Positions 26,058 through 34,032 of a DNA stretch of 64,000 bases are shown piece after piece. The notes under the pieces are model-generated. The model did not search any database. It was not told the origin of the DNA and was given only the letters and a program-made list of their open reading frames with translations. Location: assembly GCF_023701745.1 (NCBI RefSeq), contig NZ_JAJOZB010000001.1, positions 372,001 to 436,000 of the forward strand. The letters are read 5' to 3'. This DNA comes from Streptomyces sp. RKAG293. GTDB taxonomy: Bacteria; Actinomycetota; Actinomycetes; Streptomycetales; Streptomycetaceae. The number at the start of each line of letters is the position of its first letter. Within the stretch, counting starts at the first letter, position 1. A program made the position numbers and the translations under genes.

Positions 26058-26099
26058 CACCCCCGTGCGGCCGGCTGGACGAACCGGCCGCCCGGGGTG
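26058..26099 (+). terminator. Hairpin terminator after the MFS gene
   Basis: CACCCCCGTGCGGCCGG pairs with CCGGCCGCCCGGGGTG around a 9-base loop, with one bulge. It lies 64 bp beyond the exporter stop. The rest of the 338-bp gap to the next gene holds no supported feature. Confidence 0.7.
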
Positions 26100-26332
26100 T
26101 GGGGCGGGGCGGCGCGGCCAGGGCGGGGAGTGCCGGCGGCGGTGGCGCGGTACGCGTGGCGGCCGGCGTCACGTACGGCGGCACCGCGGGGGCAGGTAGC
26201 CGAGCGCTCCGGCAGCCCCGTCACCATGGCCTGCGCCGCCCGCCCCCGCCCGGCACCTGACACCTGACGCCTGGCCGACGCGATGTGGACCGACGGTTCA
26301 GCTCGAGGCGCGTGTGCGCCGGTGATCCCCGG

Positions 26333-26773
26333 TCAGCGGCGGCCGGCGGCCAGGATGACGAGGAACTGGCCGCCGCCTGGCTCGATGTCGGCGGTCACCG
26401 GGAGCCCCGGTACCAGTCGGGAGAACCGGTCCACCAGCCACTCCGCCGCGGCCTGGGCGTCCCGCCTGGTCGGACAACGGCCCACCATCTCGCGGCCCCC
26501 CTTGCGCTCAAGCCTCCCGGCAACGGTGATCAGCGGCGCGGGTTCGACCACGTACAGGCGCTCCGGCCACGCGACGACCACCTTGACCGCGCCCTTACGG
26601 CTGTTGCACCCACGGTGCGCGAGCCGCTCGGCGACCTTGGCCTTCCGGTCGGCGGTCCGGCTGTCGACACTGGGCCCGCGCGGATCGTTCACCGACTCGT
26701 CGGGGTCGACCGGTTCGTCACACACCCAGCAGCGCCAACCGTCGCGCTCAGCCACATCATCAAGGAGACTCAC
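26333..26773 (-). CDS. HNH-like treble-clef zinc protein
   Basis: 146 residues. The N-terminal part has WRCWVCDEPVD (CxxC) and later ERLAHRGCNSRKG, the His-x2-Cys-Asn pattern of HNH-type treble clefs. The second half is a small alpha-beta domain with no catalytic hallmark. The classic His-Asn-His catalytic set is incomplete, so it may bind nucleic acid without cutting. I recall similar proteins being common in Streptomyces genomes. The ATG MSLLDDVAERDGW opens the domain directly. Confidence 0.72.
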   Translation of the reverse strand: MSLLDDVAERDGWRCWVCDEPVDPDESVNDPRGPSVDSRTADRKAKVAERLAHRGCNSRKGAVKVVVAWPERLYVVEPAPLITVAGRLERKGGREMVGRCPTRRDAQAAAEWLVDRFSRLVPGLPVTADIEPGGGQFLVILAAGRR

Positions 26774-26829
26774 CCGAGCAAACTAGCCTGTCCGGCCACC
26801 ACCCCGCGCACCAGGGCCCGGCAAGGCCT

Positions 26830-27207
26830 TCACACCGGACAGCCTGCAAGTCGCGGCGAACCCCTGTTCACAGCCTCCGACCGCCGCACGACCACGGCGG
26901 AGCGGGCCCGCGATGCCCGCAGGCCCGACGCGGCCGAACGCCTGGTCGACGTGGTGCCGGCCGCCGTCGGTAGCGGCGTAACGCGAAGTACCGCCAGGCA
27001 CCCGCGGCGCTCCATGACCTCCACGCAGGAAGCGAACGCCTGCTCGTCCGGTCCGAAGGAGTCGGCCACGTCGAGGCCGTCGCGGTCCAGCGGCAGCAAG
27101 TCCGCACCGTGGTCGCCGTCCAGCTCACACACGGTGGCCACCACCGAGCCGCCCAACGGGACCCTGTCCGTACCTGCCGTCGACACGGATTTGCGGGCTC
27201 CGATCAT
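26830..27207 (-). CDS. Possible protein of unknown function
   Basis: 125 codons. The first ~90 residues have balanced composition (SVVATVCELDGDHGADLLPL, then DSFGPDEQAFASCVEVMERR) and could be real. The last ~35 are arginine/serine-rich and may be read-through of a frameshifted end. No motif is recognised. It lies upstream of the HNH-like gene on the same strand. Confidence 0.35.
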   Translation of the reverse strand: MIGARKSVSTAGTDRVPLGGSVVATVCELDGDHGADLLPLDRDGLDVADSFGPDEQAFASCVEVMERRGCLAVLRVTPLPTAAGTTSTRRSAASGLRASRARSAVVVRRSEAVNRGSPRLAGCPV

Positions 27208-27275
27208 CGGGCCAACGGTCCTGACGCGTCACCAGTTCGAGTGCGCTACCGCCCGCGTAGTGCCATGGTGGTGCC

Positions 27276-27428
27276 ATGAGCGAGACGTGCCAGGGCTGCC
27301 AGGGCCAACGGGTGACGGCCCACACCACCGTGGCGGTGGAGCTGGATGACCAGGGCAACCAGGTGTCGAAGACTCGCGAGTACACGGCACCGTGCGGCAC
27401 CTGCCACGGCAACGGCACGGTCGACTAG
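27276..27428 (+). CDS. 50-residue zinc-ribbon protein, DnaJ-like CxxCxG motifs
   Basis: The protein starts MSETCQGCQGQRVTAH and ends TAPCGTCHGNGTVD. The two CxxCxG repeats resemble half of a DnaJ zinc-binding domain and probably hold one zinc ion. The middle is a beta hairpin (TTVAVELDDQGNQVSK). Small proteins of this kind are common beside plasmid or integrative-element genes in actinomycetes. It is followed after 9 bp by another small cysteine protein, so the two form an operon. Confidence 0.65.
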   Translation: MSETCQGCQGQRVTAHTTVAVELDDQGNQVSKTREYTAPCGTCHGNGTVD

Positions 27429-27437
27429 GAGGCTGGG

Positions 27438-27728
27438 ATGCGATCCGCTTACTGCTGCGTGATCTGCGGCGTGCACTACCTGCCCCCGGAAGGCATGGAG
27501 TATCCAGCCCTGCAGCTGGAAGCTTCACCCGTGCACTGCGCCAAGCCGGAATGCGCAGCCGCGGTAGCGGCCGGGGATGCAGGGCTGCCGGTAGAAGTCC
27601 TGGCCATGCTCGCCGGGCGAGCAGCAGACGCCCAAAGTGACGCGCGAGAACCAGTACGCAGCGGCGGCAAAGCCCGTGGTCGGCGAGCTGGAGCCGCACC
27701 CGGCGGCGGACGGTCCAAGCTGCGTTAG
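27438..27728 (+). CDS. Small cysteine-rich protein
   Basis: 96 residues starting MRSAYCCVICGVHYLPPEGM. The first 40 residues contain CCVIC and HCAKPEC, enough for one zinc knuckle. The rest is an Ala-rich helix and a basic Gly/Arg tail that could bind nucleic acid. GAGGCTGGG precedes the ATG closely. It lies just upstream of the IS5-type remnant. Confidence 0.6.
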   Translation: MRSAYCCVICGVHYLPPEGMEYPALQLEASPVHCAKPECAAAVAAGDAGLPVEVLAMLAGRAADAQSDAREPVRSGGKARGRRAGAAPGGGRSKLR

Positions 27729-27832
27729 CCGCAAGCCGCAGGTCCCTCCCCGCGCGTGCGGGGAGCAGACTCCGTGACCTGCGGTCTTAGGGGTCGCGCG
27801 GACAGGCGCGGTTGGAGCCCCGGCGGCAGAAC

Positions 27833-27912
27833 GGGCACAGGTCCTGACGATCATGGAGTTGCGATGCTCTGTGATCACTGGGGAGACCTGTACCCGCGCT
27901 TCCATCATGGCT
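27833..27912 (+). repeat. Copy 1 of an ~75-bp imperfect repeat, palindromic
   Basis: It begins GGGCACAGGTCCTGACGATC and runs to ...CCTGTACCCGCGCTTCCATC. It can fold on itself (GGGCACAGGTC with GACCTGTACCC). A clearly related copy lies in opposite orientation at 29785-29863. This copy precedes the transposase remnant and may be the left end of that element. Confidence 0.6.
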
Positions 27913-27937
27913 GACGGAACCACTCTGGGATCAATTC

Positions 27938-28435
27938 ATGGCCCTGCTGCCCGAGCAGCCGGAGTTCCACCCGGACCATCCGCTCGGCTGCCACCGTCGG
28001 CGCATCAGTGACCGGATCGTCTTCGACAAGATGCTGCAGCTGCTGCGCTTCGGCTGTTCTTACGAGACGATCGCCGACACGACCTGCTCGGCCACCACGA
28101 TCCGCAGCCGCCGCGAGGAGTGGATACAACTCGGCGTGTTCGCCCGGCTCAAACAGATCGCGCTGGACTCCCACGACCGGATCGTCGGCCTCGTCCTCGA
28201 TCGCATCGCGCACAAGGGCGAGAAGGCGCCCATCCAGGCCAGTCAGCGTTGGCATGTCGAACGCACCCACGCCTGGCAGAACGCCTTCCACCGGCTCGTC
28301 CGCTGGTACGAGCGGCGCACCACCGTGATCGACGCCTTCTTCGACCTCGCCGACACGATCATCACCGTACGTAGCCTGATCCGGCAGGCATGGACGACTC
28401 ACCGCTGGGACGAGCGCCCGCGACGCCGACCATGA
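27938..28435 (+). pseudogene. IS5-type transposase with catalytic core deleted
   Basis: 165 codons. The N-terminus (MALLPEQPEFHPDHPLGCHR, then RISDRIVFDKMLQLLRFGCS) and the C-terminus (SQRWHVERTHAWQNAF, with the catalytic Glu region, then FFDLADTIITVRSLIRQAW) both match IS5-family transposases. They are joined in frame near residue 87 (RIVGLVLDRIAHKGEKAP). Full-length relatives have about 90-110 more residues there, including both catalytic aspartates. The element cannot transpose by itself. Confidence 0.8.
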
Positions 28436-28459
28436 CCGCACGCCTATCCACACGACCTC

Positions 28460-28843
28460 CTATCTGACCGCTGCTCGGTTGCCGATGCCAGTGTTGTGGT
28501 GCTCTTGAGCGGCAAGGACCTGATCGACGTGATCGAGCGCCCACTGGCCGAGGGCGGCCAGCGGTCCGTCAGAGAGGCTGCCGCCCAACTCGGACAGCTC
28601 GTAGGCCACGGAGCGGTCGCCAGGCGTAGTGATCCGTACGATCAGGCCGTTGGTGTGCAGGCGGCGCAGCGTCTGGGTGAGGACCTTGTCGCTGACGCCC
28701 ACGATTGCGCCCAGAAGGTCGATCCGGCGGCGCCGGCCCGCCCGCAGCGTCATCAGCACCACCGGGTCCCAGGTGTGGGCTATCAGCTCAGCTGCCAGGC
28801 GCACCGCACAGTCGGCGGCGAAGGGCTCGCAATGGTCGTCCAT
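28460..28843 (-). CDS. HxlR-family winged-helix regulator
   Basis: 127 residues. The HxlR fold shows in LAAELIAHTWDPVVLMTLRA (helix 1), LLGAIVGVSDKVLTQTLRRL (recognition helix) and LIVRITTPGDRSVAYELSEL (wing). A cysteine in the N-terminal FAADCAVRL is placed as in redox- or electrophile-sensing members. It is divergent from the F420-type reductase gene, with a perfect 24-bp palindrome between. GGAAG lies upstream of the ATG. Confidence 0.87.
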   Translation of the reverse strand: MDDHCEPFAADCAVRLAAELIAHTWDPVVLMTLRAGRRRRIDLLGAIVGVSDKVLTQTLRRLHTNGLIVRITTPGDRSVAYELSELGGSLSDGPLAALGQWALDHVDQVLAAQEHHNTGIGNRAAVR

Positions 28844-28863
28844 ACGTTTCTTCCTACCGGATT

Positions 28864-28887
28864 CGGGCCTACCGATCGGTAGGCCCG
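28864..28887. promoter_or_regulatory. HxlR operator, perfect 24-bp palindrome
   Basis: CGGGCCTACCGA followed directly by TCGGTAGGCCCG. The core TACCGATCGGTA is like operators reported for HxlR/MarR-type factors. It starts 20 bp upstream of the HxlR ATG and ends 50 bp before the reductase start, so it can repress both. Confidence 0.85.
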
Positions 28888-28937
28888 AGGTCTCTACCGT
28901 AACGAGGTATCAGGCCTTCAAGGACGGGGAGAGCAAC

Positions 28938-29582
28938 GTGCGAATCGGAATTCTGGGCACCGGCGTGATGGCCTCTGCACTGGCGGAGGCGTGGACGCGA
29001 CGTGGACACCACATCCTCGTCGGAGGCCGTTCACGGGAGAAGGCCCGGGCGATCGCCGAGCAGCTCGGCGACGCGGTCGAGGCGGTCGACCCTGCGCAGG
29101 TGGCCAAGGCGAGCGATGCCGTGGTCGTCGCGGTGGCGTGGGAGGGGATCGACCAGGTGCTCGATCTCGCCGGAGCCGGCGAGGGGTCACTGACCGGCAA
29201 GGCCGTGATCGACTGCACCAACGCGGTGGACTACGCCGACGGCCTGCTCAAGCTGCCAACCGGGTCGGCGGTGGAGCACATCGCCGAGCGAGCCGTGGGC
29301 AGCCACGTGGTCAAGGCGCTTCACCTCTTCGCGGGGACGAGTTGGCTGACGCCGACGCCGACGGGACAGCCGAAGCGGACCGTGGCGATGTGCGGCGACG
29401 ACGACGCGGCGCTCGACATCGCCGCCGAGCTGATCCGCGACCTCGGCGGCGCGCCTGCCGTGATAGGCGGACTGGAGCACGCCCGGCAGCTTGAAGACGT
29501 GGCGGGTTTCGTCATGCGGCTGGTCGCCGCGGGCCACAACCCCGTCACCGCCGTGCCCGTCGTCGACCGGTCACGGGACTGA
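28938..29582 (+). CDS. NADP-dependent F420 reductase-like dehydrogenase
   Basis: 214 residues from a GTG that follows GGGGAGAG at 5 bases. The Rossmann start RIGILGTGVMASALAEAW and VGGRSREKARAIAEQLG fit NADP binding. VIDCTNAVDYADG and SHVVKALHLFAGTSWL match the NPD/F420-oxidoreductase-like family. Members transfer hydride between NADPH and F420 or other acceptors; true F420 use is not proven. The HxlR palindrome upstream suggests induction by a reactive compound. An upstream extension of the frame is not supported. Confidence 0.85.
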   Translation: MRIGILGTGVMASALAEAWTRRGHHILVGGRSREKARAIAEQLGDAVEAVDPAQVAKASDAVVVAVAWEGIDQVLDLAGAGEGSLTGKAVIDCTNAVDYADGLLKLPTGSAVEHIAERAVGSHVVKALHLFAGTSWLTPTPTGQPKRTVAMCGDDDAALDIAAELIRDLGGAPAVIGGLEHARQLEDVAGFVMRLVAAGHNPVTAVPVVDRSRD

Positions 29583-29835
29583 CGACGTCGCTCATCGCAT
29601 GTGCTGCGAGACGCCCAGCACTCACATCGGGCAGCACCCATCCGAGGTCATGCAGTGCCGTCACGATCTCTGACGGACTGTGAGTCAGATCGAGCCACTC
29701 ATCCCAGTCCGGATACGCCGCCAGCGCCACCGGCCGAAAGCCGATCCCGGACCGTGTGGCCCCCAACAGAATCTTGCACGTACAGCCGCCACGATGGTAG
29801 GACGGGCACAGGCCCCGGTCGTCACTGAGCGTCAT
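29545..29835 (-). CDS. Small protein of unknown function overlapping the reductase 3' end
   Basis: 96 residues starting MTLSDDRGLCPSYHRGGCTC, with AAGG just before the ATG. The central part PVALAAYPDWDEWLDLTHSP then SEIVTALHDLGWVLPD is protein-like. CPSYHRGGCTC could bind zinc. Its last 13 codons overlap the convergent reductase gene antisense. Its 5' end lies inside the second ~75-bp repeat, so it may be a chance frame over an element end. Confidence 0.4.
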   Translation of the reverse strand: MTLSDDRGLCPSYHRGGCTCKILLGATRSGIGFRPVALAAYPDWDEWLDLTHSPSEIVTALHDLGWVLPDVSAGRLAAHAMSDVVSPVTGRRRARR

Positions 29836-29863
29836 ACCTTCATGATCACCGGGACCTGTGCCC
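29785..29863 (-). repeat. Copy 2 of the ~75-bp repeat, opposite orientation, forms a hairpin
   Basis: Read on the minus strand it starts GGGCACAGGTCCCGGTGATC and aligns with the repeat at 27833 over about 75 bases at roughly 70-75% identity. It is itself palindromic: GGGCACAGGCCCCGG (29804-29818) pairs with CCGGGACCTGTGCCC (29849-29863), 14 of 15 matching. Confidence 0.6.
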
Positions 29864-30051
29864 GCGCTACTGCCAGTGCTCTCACCGGATCCGACATTGT
29901 GCACCTACTCCCCTTTGACCACGTACCTCGCTCGTTCGCCCGCACGTCCGGACGGCGTCGTCTTCCATCGCTTCACGCATCTTCTGCAGGCGTGCCTGTA
30001 CGGTCACGCCGAGCGGCAGCCGGTCGCGCGGCGGCCTCCTCGCGCTGATGG

Positions 30052-30311
30052 CTAGATGTCGCCTACGGCGAACTCGTCGATCGTCGCGGTGTAGTTGGCG
30101 ATGCCCTGCAGCACGCACCCTGCGCCGAGCTCAATCAGGTTGCTGGTGGTCCGGCCGTGGGCGCGTGCGGTGCCTCCGGCGAAGGGGCCGGCGGTGATCG
30201 AGCCGCCATGGAGGGAGTAGGACTGTACGTCGCCGCGGAACGTCGTCTGGGGGGAGCAAGAGCGATCACCGCGGTGGCGGCAACCGCCGCCGAAATGCGG
30301 GGACTACGCAC
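30052..30311 (-). pseudogene. Secreted small protein gene broken at a C6 run
   Basis: A GTG start with GAGG upstream opens RSPRISAAVAATAVIALA, a clear signal peptide. At a run of six C (plus strand G6 at about 30249-30254) the frame changes. The mature protein continues in the next frame as QTTFRGDVQSYSLHGGSITA, TSNLIELGAGCVLQGI and TIDEFAVGDI before a stop. One extra base or two fewer restore an 87- or 86-codon gene. This could be a true mutation, slipped-strand phase variation or a sequencing error. No family is recognised. Confidence 0.55.
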
Positions 30312-30724
30312 GTGGGACCTCGTTCCACTTCTGTACTGGGATGGGAGCGAACGCAAGAAGCGAACCTGCTTTCGCACGCGCCGACCCGCGCCCGCTCCTG
30401 CCGCCGCCGCAACGCCACCCGAACGGCGCACGGCGCAGGCCCGCAGGCCCGCAGGCCCGCAGGGAATCTCGGCACCATGTGAGTCGCGTTTCAGCAGGTC
30501 AGCGACTTCCGTCGATTTCTCCTGACCTCCCTGCATCGGCTCCTTTCACGCCTCAAGGCGCCGCAGGGGGACGCCTCTCACCACACGAGCCTGCCAAAAC
30601 CGCGCAAACCTCACAGGTCAGTACGCTAGCCAGTAGCGGGTCCGGCCGGTCACGGAGGCAGCGATGAGTTTGCCCGGCCCGGAGAGTCTCACCACTGTCA
30701 CCGCCCCCATCACAGGAGGAACGC
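30312..30724. other. Intergenic region with an 8-bp tandem repeat
   Basis: About 410 bp upstream of the broken secreted-protein gene and of the RibD-like gene. GCAGGCCC is repeated 3.6 times in tandem at 30435-30463. CAGGAGG lies just before the ATG at 30725. No gene is supported. Confidence 0.5.
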
Positions 30725-31368
30725 ATGGCACAGCTCTTGAGAGTCCAGAACTTCGGCGTCTCGAGTGACGGCATCGCTGCCGGTGAGGACCAGACCCTCG
30801 AGAGGCCGTTCGGTCATGTCGATCCCGGGAGGCTGTTCGCCTGGGCCGGAGCCACGGCGAGCTGGCCCATGCGCACCGACCCCGGGGGAGCCGGGGCCTG
30901 GACGACTACCTCACGCGGGACTACCCGCGCAATATCGGCGCCGAGATCATGGGCCGCAACAAGTTCGGGCCCCAGCGCGGGCCCTGGCAGGACCATGAGT
31001 GGCAGGGCTGGTGGGGTGACGAGCCCCCGTTCCACACCCCGGTATTCGTCCTGACCCACCACCAGCGTCCTTCGCTCACGCTGTCCGACACCACGTTCCA
31101 CTTCGTCGAGGGCGACCCGGCAACGGTCCTCGAGCAGGCCCGGGAGGCGGCACAGGGCAAGGACGTCCGACTCGGCGGCGGTGCCACCACCATCCGGCAG
31201 TTCCTCGACGCCGACCTCGTCGACACCCTGCACGTGGCGGTCTCGCCGGTGAAGCTCGGGTCCGGAGTACGACTCTGGGACTCCCCCGATGAGCTGCTCG
31301 ACCGGTTCCACCTGGAGGTGGTTCCCAGCCCGAGCGGGGTGTCGCACCACCTGTTCTGGCGCAAGTGA
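30725..31368 (+). pseudogene. RibD-C/dihydrofolate-reductase-like protein, frameshifted
   Basis: The gene begins MAQLLRVQNFGVSSDGIAAG in one frame. After MRTDPGG at about 30890 the protein continues in another frame as RGLDDYLTRDYPRNIGAEIM, PVFVLTHHQRPSLTL, DVRLGGGATTIRQFLDADLV and ends HLFWRK. Restoring one G to the five-G run at 30889-30893 gives an intact ~215-residue reductase of the RibD C-terminal/YwjB type (NADPH-binding LGGGATT). Either a recent mutation or a base-call error at a homopolymer. Substrate unknown. Confidence 0.75.
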
Positions 31369-31392
31369 CCGCTCCCCCAGCGGCCCGCGGCC

Positions 31393-31413
31393 GCAGGCAC
31401 CGATGGTGCCTGC
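31393..31413. terminator. Bidirectional hairpin terminator
   Basis: GCAGGCACC-GAT-GGTGCCTGC is a perfect 9-bp stem between the convergent RibD-like gene and the signalling operon. Confidence 0.75.
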
Positions 31414-31425
31414 CGTCCGGCGTGG

Positions 31426-31869
31426 CTACGCCCCGGCCTCTCCTTCGGCGGCGAAGGCAGGGGAGGCCAGGGCCTGGGCTCCCAGGGTCCGGATCTCGGC
31501 CAGCAGCCGGGCGTTGGTGATGCCCTTGACGAGGTATCCCGCGACGCCGGCGGCAGCCATCTCAGTGCGCGAACCCTGGTCACCGTAGGCGGTGAACGCC
31601 ACGATGCGCACGCCGGGGACGCCACGGACGATCTGCTGGGCGGTGTGCGGGCCCCCGCCGGGGAAGCGCACGTCGAGTACCACCACGTGCGGGCGGTGGG
31701 CGCCGGCGAGAGCGATCGCCTCGTCGGCATCGGCCGCGCAGCCGACCAAGGTGAGGTCGGCCTGGGCGCGGACGACATCGGCCAGGGCCGCGCGCAAGGT
31801 GTCGTTGTCGTCGCAGATCAATACCCGCAAGGGGCGCGGGGGTGTGGTGGGCCGGGTGGGCCGTGTCAT
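31426..31869 (-). CDS. Stand-alone response-regulator receiver protein
   Basis: 147 residues with a full REC domain: the acidic pair in RVLICDDNDTLRAAL, phosphoacceptor Asp in VVVLDVRFPGGG, Thr in IVAFTAYGDQ and Lys in GYLVKGITN. No output domain follows; the last 25 residues are Ala-rich. Such CheY-like proteins act through protein contacts or as phosphate sinks. It is the last gene of a four-gene operon and its ATG overlaps the kinase stop (ATGA), so the kinase is the likely phosphodonor. Confidence 0.88.
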   Translation of the reverse strand: MTRPTRPTTPPRPLRVLICDDNDTLRAALADVVRAQADLTLVGCAADADEAIALAGAHRPHVVVLDVRFPGGGPHTAQQIVRGVPGVRIVAFTAYGDQGSRTEMAAAGVAGYLVKGITNARLLAEIRTLGAQALASPAFAAEGEAGA

Positions 31870-33008
31870 GAGGGCGCTTGGGGAGCGGTGTGGATGTCGA
31901 CGCTCCTGGTGGGTGCTCCGGGCAGCGGTTCGTCCAGCGCGGGGGTGGGCAGGTCGGGCACCCAGAACTCCACGGTGGTGCCGGTGCCCGGCTCGCTGCG
32001 CAAGGTCCACCAGCCGCCGGCGGTCTCGGCCCGCTCACGCATCTCCATCAGGCCGAAGTGCTCGTTTCGCCGGTGGGTGATCGCGGCGTGCCCGGTGCCG
32101 TCGTCGACCACCCGCACGAGCAGGCCCCGGTCTTCGGTGCTGACGCTGACGCGTACGGTGCGCGCTCGGGCGTGCTTGCGCACGTTCAGCAGTGCTTCCT
32201 GCACGATGCGGAAGATGGTGATCGCGGTTTCGGGGGCCGGCTCGTTGGCCAGGGTGTGCTCGAGCGACGACTCCAGGCCCCAGCTGCCGACCACGACGTC
32301 GTTGAGGTGCTGTGACAGGGACTCCAGCAGCCCGTGCCGGTCGATGCCGGGCGGCTGAAGCCGGAAGGTGAGGCTGCGCAGGCGGCCCACCGCCTCGCGT
32401 ACCGACGCGTCGAGTTCGAAGAGTTCGCCGGCATTCGGCTCCCCTGCCCGCTCGGCCAGGAGCTGCAGCCGCATGCCGACCGCGACCATGGCCTGGATGG
32501 AGTCGTCGTGCACGTCCCAGGCGATACGGCGGCGCTCCGCCTCTTGTGCCTGTACCAGGTGAGCGAAGAGGCGACGGCGTTCGGTGAGTGCCTGCTCCGC
32601 GTTGCGGCGCTCGGTCATGTCCCGGGTGACCTTGCCGAAGCCGCGCAGTTCGCCGGCGGCGTCGAACAGCGGGGTGATCACCACGTTTGCCCAGAAACGG
32701 GACCCGTCCTTGCGGATGCGCCAGCCCTCGTCCTCCAGCCGGCCCTCCTCGATGGCCGCCTTCAGCTCCCATTGGGGTTTGCGGGCGGTGATGTCCTCGG
32801 GCGGGTAGAAGACCGAGAAGTGCTGGCCGATGATGTCCGCGGCGCTGTAACCCTTGATGCGTTCGGCACCCGCGTTCCAGGTGGACACGTGTCCCCCGGG
32901 GTCCAGCATGAAGATGCCGTAGTCCAGGACGCTGGTGACCAGCAACGTGAACGCCGTCTCCGTCGGGGCCAGGGGGCCGCCGTGTTCGGCGGGGGTCATG
33001 GCACTCAC
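31866..33008 (-). CDS. PAS-containing NarL-type sensor histidine kinase
   Basis: 380 residues, cytosolic. A PAS/PAC domain spans about 20-140 (GIFMLDPGGHVSTWNAGAER, YPPEDITARKPQWELKAA). The HisKA_3-type helix has the phospho-His in RIAWDVHDDSIQAM, and the HATPase follows (QEALLNVRKHARA, VVDDGTG). The PAS residues give no clear cofactor ligand. The ATG overlaps the stop of the upstream NarL regulator, and its stop overlaps the receiver gene, so all are translated together. Confidence 0.9.
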   Translation of the reverse strand: MSAMTPAEHGGPLAPTETAFTLLVTSVLDYGIFMLDPGGHVSTWNAGAERIKGYSAADIIGQHFSVFYPPEDITARKPQWELKAAIEEGRLEDEGWRIRKDGSRFWANVVITPLFDAAGELRGFGKVTRDMTERRNAEQALTERRRLFAHLVQAQEAERRRIAWDVHDDSIQAMVAVGMRLQLLAERAGEPNAGELFELDASVREAVGRLRSLTFRLQPPGIDRHGLLESLSQHLNDVVVGSWGLESSLEHTLANEPAPETAITIFRIVQEALLNVRKHARARTVRVSVSTEDRGLLVRVVDDGTGHAAITHRRNEHFGLMEMRERAETAGGWWTLRSEPGTGTTVEFWVPDLPTPALDEPLPGAPTRSVDIHTAPQAPS

Positions 33009-33688
33009 CGCAGCAGGCCCTCGCGGCGGGCCACGGCGACCGCTTCCAATTGGGAGCGGGCACCGAGCTTTTCCAGGACCCGCTGCACATGGTTCCTGGC
33101 GGTGTTGACGGCCACGCCGAGCCGCTGGCTGATCTCGGCGGCGCCCAGCCCCTCGCCCAACAGGCCGAGGGTCTCCCGCTCGCGCGGGGTGAGAGTGGCA
33201 CCCACATCGGCGGTCCGACCGGTCAGCCGATCCAGTGCCCCGTCGAGCAGGCCCTCACTGAAGGCCACGTCACCGGCGGCTACCCGGCGCACACCGTCCT
33301 GCAGTTCACGGAGGTTACCGACCTTGAGGATGAGTCCCGACCCGCCGGCCTCAGCCACGCGCGCGGCCACGGCCGGGCTCCCCTCCCCCGTCAGCACCAG
33401 CACCCGGGCGCCGGGGGCCGCGGCCTTGAGCGGGCTGATCGCGTCGATCCCGTCCCCGTCGGGCAGACGCCGGTCCAGCACCACCACAGCGGGACGCAGC
33501 CGGGCGGCATCGGCCAGCGCGTCCTGGACCGACAGACTGCGGCCGACCACCTCCAGATCGTCGGTGCGGTCCATCGCGAGCCGGATCGCCTCGGCCACCA
33601 TGTCGTGGTCCTCGACCAGCAGGATGCTGATACGCCCACCGGCGGTATGTGGCACGCTGCCCGGCGCGCTGTGGGGGCTCGACGGCAT
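33005..33688 (-). CDS. NarL/LuxR-type response regulator
   Basis: 227 residues. Receiver at about 18-135 (ILLVEDHDMVAEAIRLAMDR, phosphoacceptor in VVVLDRRLPDGDG) and a GerE helix-turn-helix at about 163-222 (LTPRERETLGLLGEGL, NTARNHVQRVLEKLGARSQL). The kinase that overlaps its end is its natural partner. The ATG shares a base with the stop of the STAS gene. The longer frame to 33793 is antisense-like and rejected. Confidence 0.9.
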   Translation of the reverse strand: MPSSPHSAPGSVPHTAGGRISILLVEDHDMVAEAIRLAMDRTDDLEVVGRSLSVQDALADAARLRPAVVVLDRRLPDGDGIDAISPLKAAAPGARVLVLTGEGSPAVAARVAEAGGSGLILKVGNLRELQDGVRRVAAGDVAFSEGLLDGALDRLTGRTADVGATLTPRERETLGLLGEGLGAAEISQRLGVAVNTARNHVQRVLEKLGARSQLEAVAVARREGLLR

Positions 33689-34032
33689 CACACGGTCCTC
33701 GGGGGTAGTCGCGGCACGGTGTCGCCGAAGCACTCGTCGATGCCCGCCAGGGCGAACAGCCGGGCCACCCGTGCCTGGGCGCCCTCCATGCACAGCTCGC
33801 TGCCCACCCTACCGGCCGTGGCCAAGGCCTCCAGCAGCACGTTCAGTCCCGCGCAGTCGCAGAACCGCAGGCTCCGCAGGTCGAGCACGACGCGGTCCGG
33901 CCGCCGCGCGAAGCAGTCGGCGAGGGCGGCACGCAACTGCGCGGTCCCGTCGAGATCCAGCTCACCGACCAATCGCAGAGCACATACATCGGTATCCAAC
34001 ACGGTACTGACCTGGAACAACGGACCCGTCAC
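33688..34032 (-). CDS. STAS-domain anti-sigma factor antagonist
   Basis: 114 residues from a GTG start with GGAGGAGGGGG upstream. The STAS fold shows as VCALRLVGELDLDGTAQLRA, then VVLDLRSLRFCDCAGLNVLL; the phosphorylatable Ser/Thr position reads C-D-C-A, so the usual phospho-switch may be lost. In the partner-switching scheme such proteins bind RsbW-like kinases. An RsbW-like gene is divergent at 34447. First gene of the signalling operon. Confidence 0.87.
   Translation of the reverse strand: MTGPLFQVSTVLDTDVCALRLVGELDLDGTAQLRAALADCFARRPDRVVLDLRSLRFCDCAGLNVLLEALATAGRVGSELCMEGAQARVARLFALAGIDECFGDTVPRLPPRTV

Noticed and set aside
32334..34010. A 558-codon plus-strand frame opposite the signalling operon
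   Set aside because: Antisense of four genes with clear motifs and start-stop overlaps.
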